Shown: one piece after another, positions 16,464 to 25,167 of the stretch | How positions within the stretch are numbered: the stretch's first letter is position 1 | How the letters are laid out: the number at the start of each line of letters is the position of its first letter | Notes under the pieces: generated by a model | Seen by the model: only the letters and a program-made list of their open reading frames with translations | The model's database searches: none | What the model was told of the DNA's origin: nothing | Program-made: the position numbers and the translations under genes | DNA from: Subdoligranulum variabile | GTDB lineage: Bacteria; Bacillota; Clostridia; Oscillospirales; Ruminococcaceae | NCBI RefSeq assembly: GCF_025152575.1 | Contig: NZ_CP102293.1 | Span: forward strand, 868,001 to 932,000 | Reading direction: 5' to 3' | DNA: 64,000 nt

Positions 16464-18005
16464 TCAGTCCTTCTTTGTGGCCGAAGCCCGGGGATCGGTG
16501 CGGAAATACCGCGCCGTCAGGGCACGGATCTCCTTGGCCAGAGCCGGGGTCAGCGCCTTTTCCTCGGCGCGCCACTGCCAGTTGCCCTGAGCCTTGCCGG
16601 GGGTGTTCATGCGGGCCTCGGCCGGGGCTTCCAGCCAGTCCGCCAGCGGGATGACCGCCAGCGCCGCCGGACTTGCCAGCACGCCGCGCAAGAGCCCCCG
16701 CAGATAGCCCTCCTGCTCGGTGAGGGCAAAGTAGTCGATGGCCTGCCGGCGACCTGCCGGACCCACCTCCTCGGCAAACCAGCCGGCCAGGGTGTTGTTG
16801 TCGTGGGTGCCGGGGTAAGCCACGCAGTTGCGGGGATAATTGTGCGGCAGATCGACACTATCCTGCCCGGTAAAGGCAAATTGCAGCACCTTCATGCCGG
16901 GGAAGCCGCTTTCCTTGAGCAGCTGCCGCACCGAGGGGAACATCTCCCCCAGGTCCTCCGCCACGATGGGCAGATCCCCCATGGCCTCGTGCAGCGCCCG
17001 GAACAGATCCATGCCGGGGCCCTGCTCCCACCGGCCGTTGCGGGCCGTGGGATCCCCCGCCGGGATTGCCCAGTAGGTATCAAATCCCCGGAAATGGTCG
17101 ATGCGCAGGATGTCATAGATGGACAGTGCATGGCGCACCCGGCCGATCCACCAGGCATAGCCGGTGCGCTTGTGGTAGTCCCAGTCGTAGAGGGGATTGC
17201 CCCAGAGCTGGCCGTCCTCGGCAAAATAGTCCGGCGGGCAGCCCGCCACGCGGCGGGGCCGGCCCTCGGCATCGGTCTCAAACAGATCGGTGCCCGCCCA
17301 GGCATCGGCAGAGTCCGGCGCCACATAGATGGGGATATCCCCCATGATGGAGATGCCTTTATTGGCTGCATATTCATGCAGGGCACGCCACTGGCGGTCG
17401 AACTCGTACTGCAAAAATGCCCAGAATTCGATCTCCTCGGCATGCTCGGCCCGGAACTTGGCCAGGGCCGCCGGATCCCGGCGGCGCAGCGCCCGGGGCC
17501 ACTGCTGCCAGTCGGTCATGCCGTTTTCTTCCTTGATGGCCATGTACAGGCAGTAGTCCGGCAGCCAGTCCGCCGAAAGGAACTGGAACCGGTACCAATC
17601 ATCGGGATAGGGTGTCTCGTACCCCGGTACCGGACGGCGCTTGAGGAAGTTGGCGTAGGCCTTGCGCAGCACCGGGAACCGGCGCTCATACAGGGTGCCG
17701 TAGTCCACACGGGTCTTGTGGGCACCCCACTGCAGAAAGGCATAGTCCTTACGCTGGAGCAGCCCCTCCTTGGCCAGCAGATCCAGGTCGATGAAATAGG
17801 GATTGCCCGCAAAGGCCGAACAGCTCTGGTAGGGGCTGTCCGCATAGCCGGTGGGCCCCACCGGCAGGATCTGCCACACGCTCTGCCCCGCACGGGCCAG
17901 AAAATCCACAAACCGGCGCGCCGGGGCGCCCAGGCTGCCGATGCCGTACCCGCCTGGCAGGCTGGAGATCGGCATCAGGATTCCGCTGCAACGTTTCAGT
18001 TCCAT
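16464..18005 (-). CDS. malQ: 4-alpha-glucanotransferase (amylomaltase)
   Basis: 513-residue GH77 enzyme that disproportionates maltodextrins in the cytoplasm. Visible: RCSGILMPISSLPG at the N terminus, GDIPIYVAPDSAD, the nucleophile region LRIDHFRGF, the acid/base VAEDLG and the YPGTHDNNTLAGWF segment. Of three tandem ATG codons the third (18005) is best spaced from AAAAGGGG. The lipoprotein gene upstream on the same strand ends about 40 bases away, so the two may form an operon. Confidence 0.95.
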   Translation of the reverse strand: MELKRCSGILMPISSLPGGYGIGSLGAPARRFVDFLARAGQSVWQILPVGPTGYADSPYQSCSAFAGNPYFIDLDLLAKEGLLQRKDYAFLQWGAHKTRVDYGTLYERRFPVLRKAYANFLKRRPVPGYETPYPDDWYRFQFLSADWLPDYCLYMAIKEENGMTDWQQWPRALRRRDPAALAKFRAEHAEEIEFWAFLQYEFDRQWRALHEYAANKGISIMGDIPIYVAPDSADAWAGTDLFETDAEGRPRRVAGCPPDYFAEDGQLWGNPLYDWDYHKRTGYAWWIGRVRHALSIYDILRIDHFRGFDTYWAIPAGDPTARNGRWEQGPGMDLFRALHEAMGDLPIVAEDLGEMFPSVRQLLKESGFPGMKVLQFAFTGQDSVDLPHNYPRNCVAYPGTHDNNTLAGWFAEEVGPAGRRQAIDYFALTEQEGYLRGLLRGVLASPAALAVIPLADWLEAPAEARMNTPGKAQGNWQWRAEEKALTPALAKEIRALTARYFRTDPRASATKKD

Positions 18006-18047
18006 CATCATTCCCCTTTTCCATACAAATGCCTGCACAGGCAGGTT

Positions 18048-19313
18048 TTATTCTTCGGTGTCGGTATTGGCCTGGGTGGCGCCCAGGGCTTCGAGGGCCG
18101 CCTCGGTGAAGGCAGTGCGTTCCGCCGTGGTCCGTTTTCCCTCCCGCAGGGATTCCTCATTGGCCGTCAATGCGTCGGCCTGGGCCTGGGTGACCGTGAT
18201 GCCCGGCAGAATACCAGTACCGGCCTGCTGGATCTGCATGGCTCCCAGGGTGGTGGTGTCCGACGCGGTGTTCCACGGCGTGATGACCCCCAGCGTTCCG
18301 GTGAGGGTTTCCTCCCCTTCCCCGCTGCTGTAAAGCCACAGGGCTGCGCTCTTGGCGGCTTTCTGGGCGGTCTCGTCGGCACCGGCACGCAGGGTCAGAT
18401 ACCCCGCATCAGCCAGCACCGGGTAGTTGAGCAGGCCCGTCAGGTTGTATTCCTCGGTGGAGAGATCGCTCTCCTCCAGGTTGCACTTGAAGGGGATCAA
18501 CACCAGGCTCTGGCAGGCCTCCGACCCGTAGGCCGAGAGCAGATCGGTCAAGGTGGCGCGGCGGAAAAGCGCCGTCTCATCGCTGTCGGCCAGATTGTCC
18601 CATTCCAGCGTCACGGCGCTGTATACGCCGTTGAGAGGACCGGTGAGGGTGTCCTCGTTCACCTCACTGCCCGCCGCCAGCATGGCTGCCGTGTAGCCGG
18701 AAACCCGGTCCATCGGCTCCGAGAACACGCCGGTGGCGTTCAGGGTATCGGGCTTGGTCTCAGGCAAGGTGTAGTCGCTGCCCGACAGCGTCACGGTGGC
18801 AGCTTCCGGTTCCTCCAACCAGGCCTGCAGCGTCTCCACAAAGTCGCTCCACTCATCCCAGCTGGCGTTCTGCAGCGCCGTGAGCCCGCCTTCCCCCAGA
18901 AGGGAGGTGACCACCGTGCCGTTGGCCCAGTAGCCGTAGAGGCTGCGGCCCAGGGGCAGGGCGTCGGTGCTCTCGGTGATGCCGGCCCGGGAGGCGGCAG
19001 CCGCCAGCAGGGTATCGCTCATCACGTCCAGCCCGTCCACCAGGTCGCCGGGGGTGTGATCCAGCGCCGCCAGATCGGCGGTGGCCGGGTCCCCGGTCAC
19101 GTTCAGTGTCACCTGCTGGGCCGCGGCATAGGCCTGCAGCGCCGGCATCAGGGCGTCGGTGGCGTAGACATTCAGGGTCTGGGGAGCGGGGGCCGCAGCG
19201 GTCTCCACCGTGGCCGTATTCTCGGACGGTTGCAGCGCCTCCAGCGGATTGGCCGCGCAGCCCGCCAACAGCAGCGCCGGCAGAGCCAGCGCCGCGAAAC
19301 GGATCATCTTCAT
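18048..19313 (-). CDS. solute-binding-type lipoprotein
   Basis: 421 residues. Signal peptide with lipobox LLAGC, so the mature protein is anchored on the outer face of the membrane at Cys19. After an Ala/Thr-rich linker the sequence (TLNVYATDALMPALQAYA) resembles type I/II ABC substrate-binding proteins, with a second domain near residue 250. No permease or ATPase adjoins; malQ is directly downstream, hinting at an alpha-glucan link. It may equally be a non-transport lipoprotein. A TATAAT at 19358-19363 (minus strand) is a likely -10. Confidence 0.65.
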   Translation of the reverse strand: MKMIRFAALALPALLLAGCAANPLEALQPSENTATVETAAAPAPQTLNVYATDALMPALQAYAAAQQVTLNVTGDPATADLAALDHTPGDLVDGLDVMSDTLLAAAASRAGITESTDALPLGRSLYGYWANGTVVTSLLGEGGLTALQNASWDEWSDFVETLQAWLEEPEAATVTLSGSDYTLPETKPDTLNATGVFSEPMDRVSGYTAAMLAAGSEVNEDTLTGPLNGVYSAVTLEWDNLADSDETALFRRATLTDLLSAYGSEACQSLVLIPFKCNLEESDLSTEEYNLTGLLNYPVLADAGYLTLRAGADETAQKAAKSAALWLYSSGEGEETLTGTLGVITPWNTASDTTTLGAMQIQQAGTGILPGITVTQAQADALTANEESLREGKRTTAERTAFTEAALEALGATQANTDTEE

Positions 19314-19377
19314 AGGGCAAATTCCTTACGTTCTAGAATAAAATGGTACTGCCTTTTATTATATAAGATTTCGGTGT

Positions 19378-19406
19378 TTTTTTCCACACCTGTTTTATGG
19401 TATAAT
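19378..19406 (+). promoter_or_regulatory. promoter of the AlaX-trmB operon
   Basis: TGGTATAAT extended -10 with an all-T hexamer 17 bp upstream; the GTG start is about 38 bases on. Confidence 0.6.
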
Positions 19407-19443
19407 AGGAAAAATTCACGGAAAAGGAGGTCACTTTCCCCCT

Positions 19444-20595
19444 GTGACCGAGAAACTGTACGAAACCGATTCCTATCTGCAGCGGTTCACCGCCACTGTG
19501 CTGGACTGCCGCGAAAGCAAAGACGGCTGGGCGGTGGTATTGGACCGCACGGCCTTTTTCCCCGAGGGCGGCGGACAGCCCTGCGACACCGGCCGCCTGG
19601 GCGATGCCCGGGTGCTGGCCGTCCACACCGACGGCGAGACCATCACCCACACCACCGATGCGCCGCTGCCGGTGGGCGCCGCGGTGGAGGGGATCCTGGA
19701 CTGGGCTGCCCGGCTGGACGCCATGCAGCAGCACACCGGCGAACATATTTTAAGCGGCACACTGCACCGGCTGTACGGTGCCGAGAATGTGGGCTTCCAT
19801 ATCGGCAGTCCCTATGTACGGATGGACACCAGCATCCCCTTGACCGCCGAACAGCTGGCGGCCGCCGAAGCCCAGGCCAACGCCGCTGTCCGGGCCGACA
19901 CCCCGGTGCACTGCTACGTGCCCGACGCCGCCACCTTGGCGGCCACCGAGTATCGCAGCAAAAAGGAGCTGGAGGGCCCTGTGCGGCTGGTGGAGGCGGG
20001 CGGCGACCGCTGTGCCTGCTGCGGTACCCATCTGGCCCGCACCGGCGAGGTGGGGCTCATCAAGATCATCTCCGCCCAGCACTACAAGGTGGGCATGCGG
20101 CTGGCCGTAGCCTGCGGGCAGCGCGCCTATGACGCCGTGGCCGCCGGCTGGGCCGACGCCGAGTCGGCGGGGCGGCTGCTCTCGGTGCCAGTGGGCAGCC
20201 TGACCGGGGCCGCGGGACGGCTGCGGGAGGCAGAGGCCAAACTCAAGCAGCGGCTGGCCGCCCTGCAGAACGCCTTGGCCACTGCCTGTGCGGCGGGAGC
20301 CGAACCGGGCAAACCCTGCACAGTCTGGGCGGAAGGTGCCGACGGCGACGGGCTGCGGCGCATCGCCATGGCTGTCACCGCACAGACCGGCGCCCCCTGC
20401 TGCGCTCTGGCCCCGGGCGGCCAGGGCCTGGCCTACGCCCTGGCTGCTGCACCGGGCGGCGATGTGCGGGCGGCCTGTCAGGCACTGAACGCCGCCTTTG
20501 CGGGCCGCGGCGGCGGCAAACCGGCCTTCTGCCAGGGCAGCCTGGCGGAAGGCGACGAAGGGCAGGTCCGCGCCTTCCTCACCCACAATCTTTGA
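19444..20595 (+). CDS. alanyl-tRNA editing protein (AlaX-like, with DHHA1 domain)
   Basis: 383-residue free-standing editing protein that should hydrolyse Ser- or Gly-tRNA(Ala). Zinc ligands are visible as HTGEH (near residue 100) and CACCGTH (near 195), as in the AlaRS editing domain; the C-terminal part resembles the DHHA1 domain. It starts at GTG, set by AAAAGGAGG seven bases upstream. It lacks the aminoacylation domain, so it is not AlaRS itself. Followed by trmB at 21 bases, forming a tRNA-quality operon. Confidence 0.85.
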   Translation: MTEKLYETDSYLQRFTATVLDCRESKDGWAVVLDRTAFFPEGGGQPCDTGRLGDARVLAVHTDGETITHTTDAPLPVGAAVEGILDWAARLDAMQQHTGEHILSGTLHRLYGAENVGFHIGSPYVRMDTSIPLTAEQLAAAEAQANAAVRADTPVHCYVPDAATLAATEYRSKKELEGPVRLVEAGGDRCACCGTHLARTGEVGLIKIISAQHYKVGMRLAVACGQRAYDAVAAGWADAESAGRLLSVPVGSLTGAAGRLREAEAKLKQRLAALQNALATACAAGAEPGKPCTVWAEGADGDGLRRIAMAVTAQTGAPCCALAPGGQGLAYALAAAPGGDVRAACQALNAAFAGRGGGKPAFCQGSLAEGDEGQVRAFLTHNL

Positions 20596-20616
20596 GAATC
20601 AGGAGAAGATACCGTT

Positions 20617-21351
20617 ATGCGCATGCGATTCAAACCCTATGCACGGCCGGAACTGCTGGCCTGCGACTTCCACGTCCACGAGCCGCTGACCCACGCGGGC
20701 CATTGGCATGAGCTCTACGCCCGTCCCGACCAGCCCTGGCATCTGGAGCTGGGCTGCGGCAAGGGCGGTTTTCTGGCCCAGATTGCCCCGGCCCATCCCG
20801 ACATCAACTATCTGGGCATCGACATCACCGACAAGGTGCTGATCCTGGCCAAGCGCAAGGTGGAGGCGGCCTATGCGGCCCGCCAGCTGCCCCCCGACAA
20901 TGTCAAGATCGCCAGCCTGGACATCGAGCGGATGGGCAACGCCTTCTCCCCTGAGGACCGGGTAGCGCGGATCTACATCAACTTCTGCAATCCCTGGAGC
21001 AAGAATGCCGGCAGCAACAAGCACCGGCTGACCCATCCGCGGCAGCTGCTCCAGTACCGCGCCCTCATGGACGAGGGCGCCGAGATCTGGTTCAAGACCG
21101 ACGACGACGATCTGTTCCACGACAGCCTTTCCTACTTCCCGGCCGCCGGGTTTGAGATCACCTGGAAAACCTTCGACCTGCACGCCGACGAACCGGCCTG
21201 GAATCTGCGCACCGAGCACGAAGGTATGTTCAGCGAACAGGGCATTCCCATCAAGGCGCTGATCGCCCGCAAGGGCCCCGACAGCACCATCAGCTGGGTG
21301 GAGCCCAAGGAGCTGGCCCGCCAGCAGGAGACTCCCGATGACCCCGCTTGA
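20617..21351 (+). CDS. trmB: tRNA (guanine-N7-)-methyltransferase
   Basis: 244-residue SAM-dependent enzyme making m7G46 in tRNA variable loops. The SAM site LELGCGKGGFL is near residue 45, followed by LGIDITDKV and the family segment YINFCNPWSKNAGSNKHRLTHP. Its 3' end overlaps the next gene by 14 bases, so translation is coupled. Confidence 0.95.
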   Translation: MRMRFKPYARPELLACDFHVHEPLTHAGHWHELYARPDQPWHLELGCGKGGFLAQIAPAHPDINYLGIDITDKVLILAKRKVEAAYAARQLPPDNVKIASLDIERMGNAFSPEDRVARIYINFCNPWSKNAGSNKHRLTHPRQLLQYRALMDEGAEIWFKTDDDDLFHDSLSYFPAAGFEITWKTFDLHADEPAWNLRTEHEGMFSEQGIPIKALIARKGPDSTISWVEPKELARQQETPDDPA

Positions 21352-22270
21352 GATTGCCGCCCGCACCCTGTACTGGTTTTTCCTCTACGGGATCCTGGGC
21401 TGGTGTGTGGAGGTCATCTACGCCGCCATCCGGGAGCATCGTCTGGTCAACCGGGGCTTTCTGTGCGGGCCGATCTGCCCCATCTACGGCTTCGGCATGG
21501 TGGGGCTGCTGCACTGCATCCGGCGGCTGCCCGCCGACGGCGAGCCCGGTGTGGTGACGGTCTTTGTGGTGGGCATGGCGCTGACCACCGCCATCGAACT
21601 GGTGGGTGGCTGGGTGCTGTTCCGGCTGTACCACATCCGGTGGTGGGATTACTCCCATCTCAAGGGCAATCTGGGCGGGTATATCTGCCCGCAGTTTTCC
21701 CTGCTGTGGGGCCTGGGCAGCGTCATCATGGTCAAATTCGTACATCCCCTGCTGGCAGGCATCAGCGCACCGCTGACCTTGCGTGTGCTGCTGCCTCTGG
21801 ACGGAGTGCTGCTGGTATTTTTCCTGGTGGACGTGGGTGTTTCCTCCGCAGCGGCCATCGGCCTGAACAAGCGGCTGAAAGAAATCGACGAACTGCGCGC
21901 CAGGCTGCGCATTTCCAGCAACAAACTCACCGAAGTGCTGGGTACCGGCGCCATGACCGCCGACACCCTGTTGGACGAGCAGAAACTGCAGCTGGCCCTG
22001 GCCAGGCTGGAGAGCCGGGACAACGCCGACGCCCTGCGCGCCGAACTGACCGCCCGGGCCGACGCCCTGCGCACCAAACTGCACGCCGCCTATCATGACA
22101 GGATGGGCACCCGGCGTCTGCTGCGGGCCTTCCCCAAGATGCAGAGCCCCCGCTATGCCGAGACTCTGGCCTCCACCCGCACGGCGCTGCGTCATCTGCG
22201 CCAGCTGGCCCGCAACGCCCAGACGGCCGCCAAAGAAGCCGCCGACAAGCTGCGCCGCGGCGAATCCTGA
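21338..22270 (+). CDS. CmpB-like putative ABC-transporter type IV membrane protein
   Basis: 310 residues. About five hydrophobic segments occupy residues 1-180, starting with the family signature WFFLYGILGWCVEVIYA and NRGFLCGPICPIYGFG; residues 185-310 are a charged helical cytoplasmic tail rich in Arg and Ala. This matches the CmpB/DUF1113 family, annotated as putative ABC transporter type IV but without shown transport function. Translationally coupled to trmB. Confidence 0.82.
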   Translation: MTPLEIAARTLYWFFLYGILGWCVEVIYAAIREHRLVNRGFLCGPICPIYGFGMVGLLHCIRRLPADGEPGVVTVFVVGMALTTAIELVGGWVLFRLYHIRWWDYSHLKGNLGGYICPQFSLLWGLGSVIMVKFVHPLLAGISAPLTLRVLLPLDGVLLVFFLVDVGVSSAAAIGLNKRLKEIDELRARLRISSNKLTEVLGTGAMTADTLLDEQKLQLALARLESRDNADALRAELTARADALRTKLHAAYHDRMGTRRLLRAFPKMQSPRYAETLASTRTALRHLRQLARNAQTAAKEAADKLRRGES

Positions 22271-22279
22271 TACAGCAAA

Positions 22280-22310
22280 CGCCCCGTCCTGCCGGACGGG
22301 GCGTATTCTT
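22280..22310 (+). terminator. terminator after the CmpB-like gene
   Basis: 10-bp stem CGCCCCGTCC/GGACGGGGCG with TGCC loop, followed by TATTCTT; it also lies at the end of the convergent ABC permease gene. Confidence 0.8.
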
Positions 22311-23142
22311 ATGCTTTTTTGCGGGTAAAGGAGATCTGCAGCACCAGCCAGGCGGCCAGGATACAGACCACCGCGATGAGACCCAGCATCTGCCAGCAGT
22401 GCAGCAGGTTGGCGATGGTGGCATCGTACATGGGGCCGTCGAAGCCCGCCTTGAGCCAGGCCAGCCGGCTGTTGAGGTCGGTGGAGGCGCCCAGCGCGCC
22501 CATGCCCCAGCGGCAGACGATGATGTTGGCGATCACGTTGGCCGCACCGGTGAGGGTGAACATGATGCCGCTGAACACCACCTGGCCGATCATGATGACC
22601 AGAACCACAAGGATGGCGGTCTCACCGCTCTTGAACAGGGCCGACACCAGCAGACCGGTGGCGCCGGAGGCAAACAGCATGAGCAGTACCGTGACAAAGA
22701 TTTCCAGGTTGGTTTCAAAGAGCAGGTGGTTCTGGGGAATGTGCACCACGTTGACAAAACCGAAGGTCAGGATGAACCCCTGGACGATCTCGATGAGCAG
22801 CAGCACAAAGGCCTTGCTGAGCACCACCGCCCCCAGGCTGACCCCCACCGAAGCTTCCCGCAGGATGATGTCCCGCTCCTTGCAGATCTCCCGGTAGGAG
22901 TTGAGGGTGCCCATAAACGCCGCCATGGCACTGAGGATGAACAGCGCCGTGCGGCTGCCCACGTTCACCAGGTTGGAGGTGAAGCAGTTGGGGTCCACCA
23001 CCAGCTTGATGACGAACACCATAAAGGGGGCCTGCAGGATCAGGCTGGCCAGCAGCAGTTTGTCGTTCCAGATCAGCCGCAGGTTGCGCTGCACCAGCAC
23101 GGTGAACTGGCGCAGGAATTTCATCAGTTCGATTGGTCGCAT
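22309..23142 (-). CDS. ABC-2 type transporter permease
   Basis: 277 residues. A cytoplasmic amphipathic start (LMKFLRQFTVLVQRNLRLIWNDK) is followed by six membrane segments, as in ABCG/White-type half-permeases. It pairs with the FHA-ABC ATPase encoded just upstream. The start at 23142 has AGGAGG ten bases upstream and overlaps the ATPase gene by 19 bases; an alternative ATG at 23124 overlaps the TGA directly. Substrate unknown. Confidence 0.85.
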   Translation of the reverse strand: MRPIELMKFLRQFTVLVQRNLRLIWNDKLLLASLILQAPFMVFVIKLVVDPNCFTSNLVNVGSRTALFILSAMAAFMGTLNSYREICKERDIILREASVGVSLGAVVLSKAFVLLLIEIVQGFILTFGFVNVVHIPQNHLLFETNLEIFVTVLLMLFASGATGLLVSALFKSGETAILVVLVIMIGQVVFSGIMFTLTGAANVIANIIVCRWGMGALGASTDLNSRLAWLKAGFDGPMYDATIANLLHCWQMLGLIAVVCILAAWLVLQISFTRKKA

Positions 23143-24653
23143 CGCTTGTCCGCCTCCTGTGCTGCCTCGGGCCAGGCCGCCGCCAGGCGGTTGAACTCCG
23201 GCGTGGTAAAATACTGGCAACGGTACTGTTCCACCAGCTCCGGCACCCGCAGCTTTTCAAAGATATCGCTGGTAAGCTCCACGTCAAAATAGGAATGGAG
23301 ATTTTCCGGCGGACCGTAGTAACACAGCACGCCGCCCACGCCCAGAAAGGCGATCTTGTCGCAGAGGTTGATGTTGGACATATTGTGGGTGACCATGAGC
23401 ACCGTGCAGTTCTGGTGGCTGAGCTTGCGGCAGAGTTCCATCATGCTGCGGTCCAGATCCGGCGAAAGTCCGCTGGTGGGCTCGTCCAGAATGAGCAGCC
23501 GGGGGCTGGCCAGCAGCTCCATGGCGATGGAGACCCGCTTTTTCTGCCCTCCTGACAGCTGGGAGATCAGCGTTTTTTCCCGTCCGGTCAGGTCCACCGC
23601 CTCGATGGCATGGGCCACCGCCGCGGCGATCTCGGCCTTGCTGGCGTCGTGGGCGATGCGCAGCTTCGCCGTGAAGGTCAGGCTCTGCTCCACCGTCAGG
23701 TTGTCGTGCATGATGTCCCGCTGGGGCACATAGCCCAGCACCGCATCAAAGGCGTTGCGGTTGCCCCGGGTCTCCAGGCCGTCGAACCGGACGCTGCCCG
23801 CCGTGCAGGGATCCGTACCGGTGATGCAGGTCAGCAGGCTGGATTTGCCGGTGCCCGACCCGCCCACCAGCACCACAAAGCTGTTGGGCTCGATCTCCAG
23901 GCTGGTGCCGTCCACAATGTTCAGCGGTTTGCCGGTGTTGCGGTCCTGCACCGTCTTGTAGACGTTGAGCAGCTGCACACTGATGCCGCTCTTGTGTTCA
24001 TGATAATGGAGCAGCCCGCCGGTGAAGGCAAAGACCTGGGTGGGCACGTTGATGACGGCACCGCTGCGCAGCGCCGTGCGGCTGATGCGCACCCCGTCCA
24101 CATAGGTGCCGTTGGTGGAGCCCAGGTCCCGCACCTCGAACTGGCCGTCCCTGTAGACCACTTCACAGTGGTGGCGGGAGACACGGTCGCTGACCAGCTT
24201 GATGTCACAGTCATCGCCACGGCCGATGAGCACCCGCTTTTTGCGGCGGATGTCCACCTCCCGCAGCACGGCGGCGTCGGTCTGCTCCTGGCGGGGCCCC
24301 TCCACGCTGCCCTGGACGGTGCGGATCTCCTCCACCCGGAAGGTGATCTCCTGGGTGGCGGCGTCCCCGTCGGTATTCAGCCCGATCACATCCCCCGGCT
24401 GCAGGGCGCAGGTCTCCCCCGCCGTCAGATACCGGTTGTTGTACCAGGTATTGCAGTCGCTGGAATCGTCGGTGATCGTCCACTGCCCGTCGGCACAGGC
24501 GATGGTGAACTGGCGGTCCCCCACATTGTTCCGGCGCAGTACATATTCACACTGAGCACTGCGGCCGAAACGGTAGGCGCCCCGGTCGGAAGGCAGCGTG
24601 ATGCGCTGTTTGTTGCGCTGTTCGGTGATGAGAAATACGATCTCGCTCGCCAC
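23124..24653 (-). CDS. ABC transporter ATP-binding protein with two FHA domains
   Basis: 509 residues. Residues about 20-90 form a weak FHA-like domain (GRSAQCEYVLRR); about 135-205 a canonical phosphothreonine-binding FHA domain (LIGRGDDCDIKL, SRHHCEV, STNGTYVDG); about 225-440 an ABCG-type ATPase with Walker A GGSGTGKSS, signature LSGGQKKR and Walker B LLILDEPTSGL. The design recalls Mycobacterium Rv1747, whose transporter is controlled by Ser/Thr phosphorylation through its FHA domains. No kinase gene is in the window. Coupled to the permease downstream. Confidence 0.9.
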   Translation of the reverse strand: MASEIVFLITEQRNKQRITLPSDRGAYRFGRSAQCEYVLRRNNVGDRQFTIACADGQWTITDDSSDCNTWYNNRYLTAGETCALQPGDVIGLNTDGDAATQEITFRVEEIRTVQGSVEGPRQEQTDAAVLREVDIRRKKRVLIGRGDDCDIKLVSDRVSRHHCEVVYRDGQFEVRDLGSTNGTYVDGVRISRTALRSGAVINVPTQVFAFTGGLLHYHEHKSGISVQLLNVYKTVQDRNTGKPLNIVDGTSLEIEPNSFVVLVGGSGTGKSSLLTCITGTDPCTAGSVRFDGLETRGNRNAFDAVLGYVPQRDIMHDNLTVEQSLTFTAKLRIAHDASKAEIAAAVAHAIEAVDLTGREKTLISQLSGGQKKRVSIAMELLASPRLLILDEPTSGLSPDLDRSMMELCRKLSHQNCTVLMVTHNMSNINLCDKIAFLGVGGVLCYYGPPENLHSYFDVELTSDIFEKLRVPELVEQYRCQYFTTPEFNRLAAAWPEAAQEADKRCDQSN

Positions 24654-24665
24654 GGCGGCACCTCC

Positions 24666-25142
24666 TTACCAGCGGAATCCGCCGCCGCAGAACGGCACGA
24701 ACCGCAGCGTGTTGCTGCCCAGCCGGAGCTCCTCCCCGCCGGTGAGGGGCCGGGGTTCCAGCACCGCTTCCCCCGCCAGGTAGCACAGCTCCTGGGAGGA
24801 CCCGGGCAGCAGCGTGAACGCATCGGCCTGGTCATCATAGACCACGGTGGCCTGCCGGGCGCCCAGCGGTGCGTCGGGGCTGAGCGTCACCGGCGCCGCA
24901 GCGGCATCCAGCCCCAGAAAGCTGCGCCCCACGCCCAGACGCAGGTCCCGGCCCCGGGCGGGGCCGTCCAGCACCACCAGCCAGCCTGCCACCGGGCCGT
25001 CCGGTGCCGCGCTCTGGGCCGCCGGGGCCTCGCTGGTCTGTACGATGGCCGTTTCGGTCTGCAGGTCGGTGTTGCAGTAGGGGCAGGCGGGATATTTGTC
25101 CCCGTCGTAAAAATGTCCCTGTTCACATTTGGTCAGTTTCAT
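24666..25142 (-). CDS. zinc-ribbon plus FHA-like domain protein
   Basis: 158 residues. The N terminus (CEQGHFYDGDKYPACPYC) is a zinc ribbon with C-x2-GH and CPYC pairs. After a low-complexity linker, residues 60-150 look like an FHA domain in hydrophobic pattern but lack the canonical Ser-Arg-His phosphopeptide motif. Twelve bases separate it from the FHA-ABC ATPase gene downstream, so it is probably an adaptor of the same system. Confidence 0.7.
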   Translation of the reverse strand: MKLTKCEQGHFYDGDKYPACPYCNTDLQTETAIVQTSEAPAAQSAAPDGPVAGWLVVLDGPARGRDLRLGVGRSFLGLDAAAAPVTLSPDAPLGARQATVVYDDQADAFTLLPGSSQELCYLAGEAVLEPRPLTGGEELRLGSNTLRFVPFCGGGFRW

Positions 25143-25167
25143 CCTAGTATCCTCTTTTCACGCCGGG

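Noticed and set aside
16371..20132. A 1253-codon open frame on the plus strand.
   Set aside because: It is antisense to malQ and the lipoprotein gene and ends inside the AlaX gene; its Pro/Arg/Gly-rich translation is typical of the shadow of GC-rich genes.
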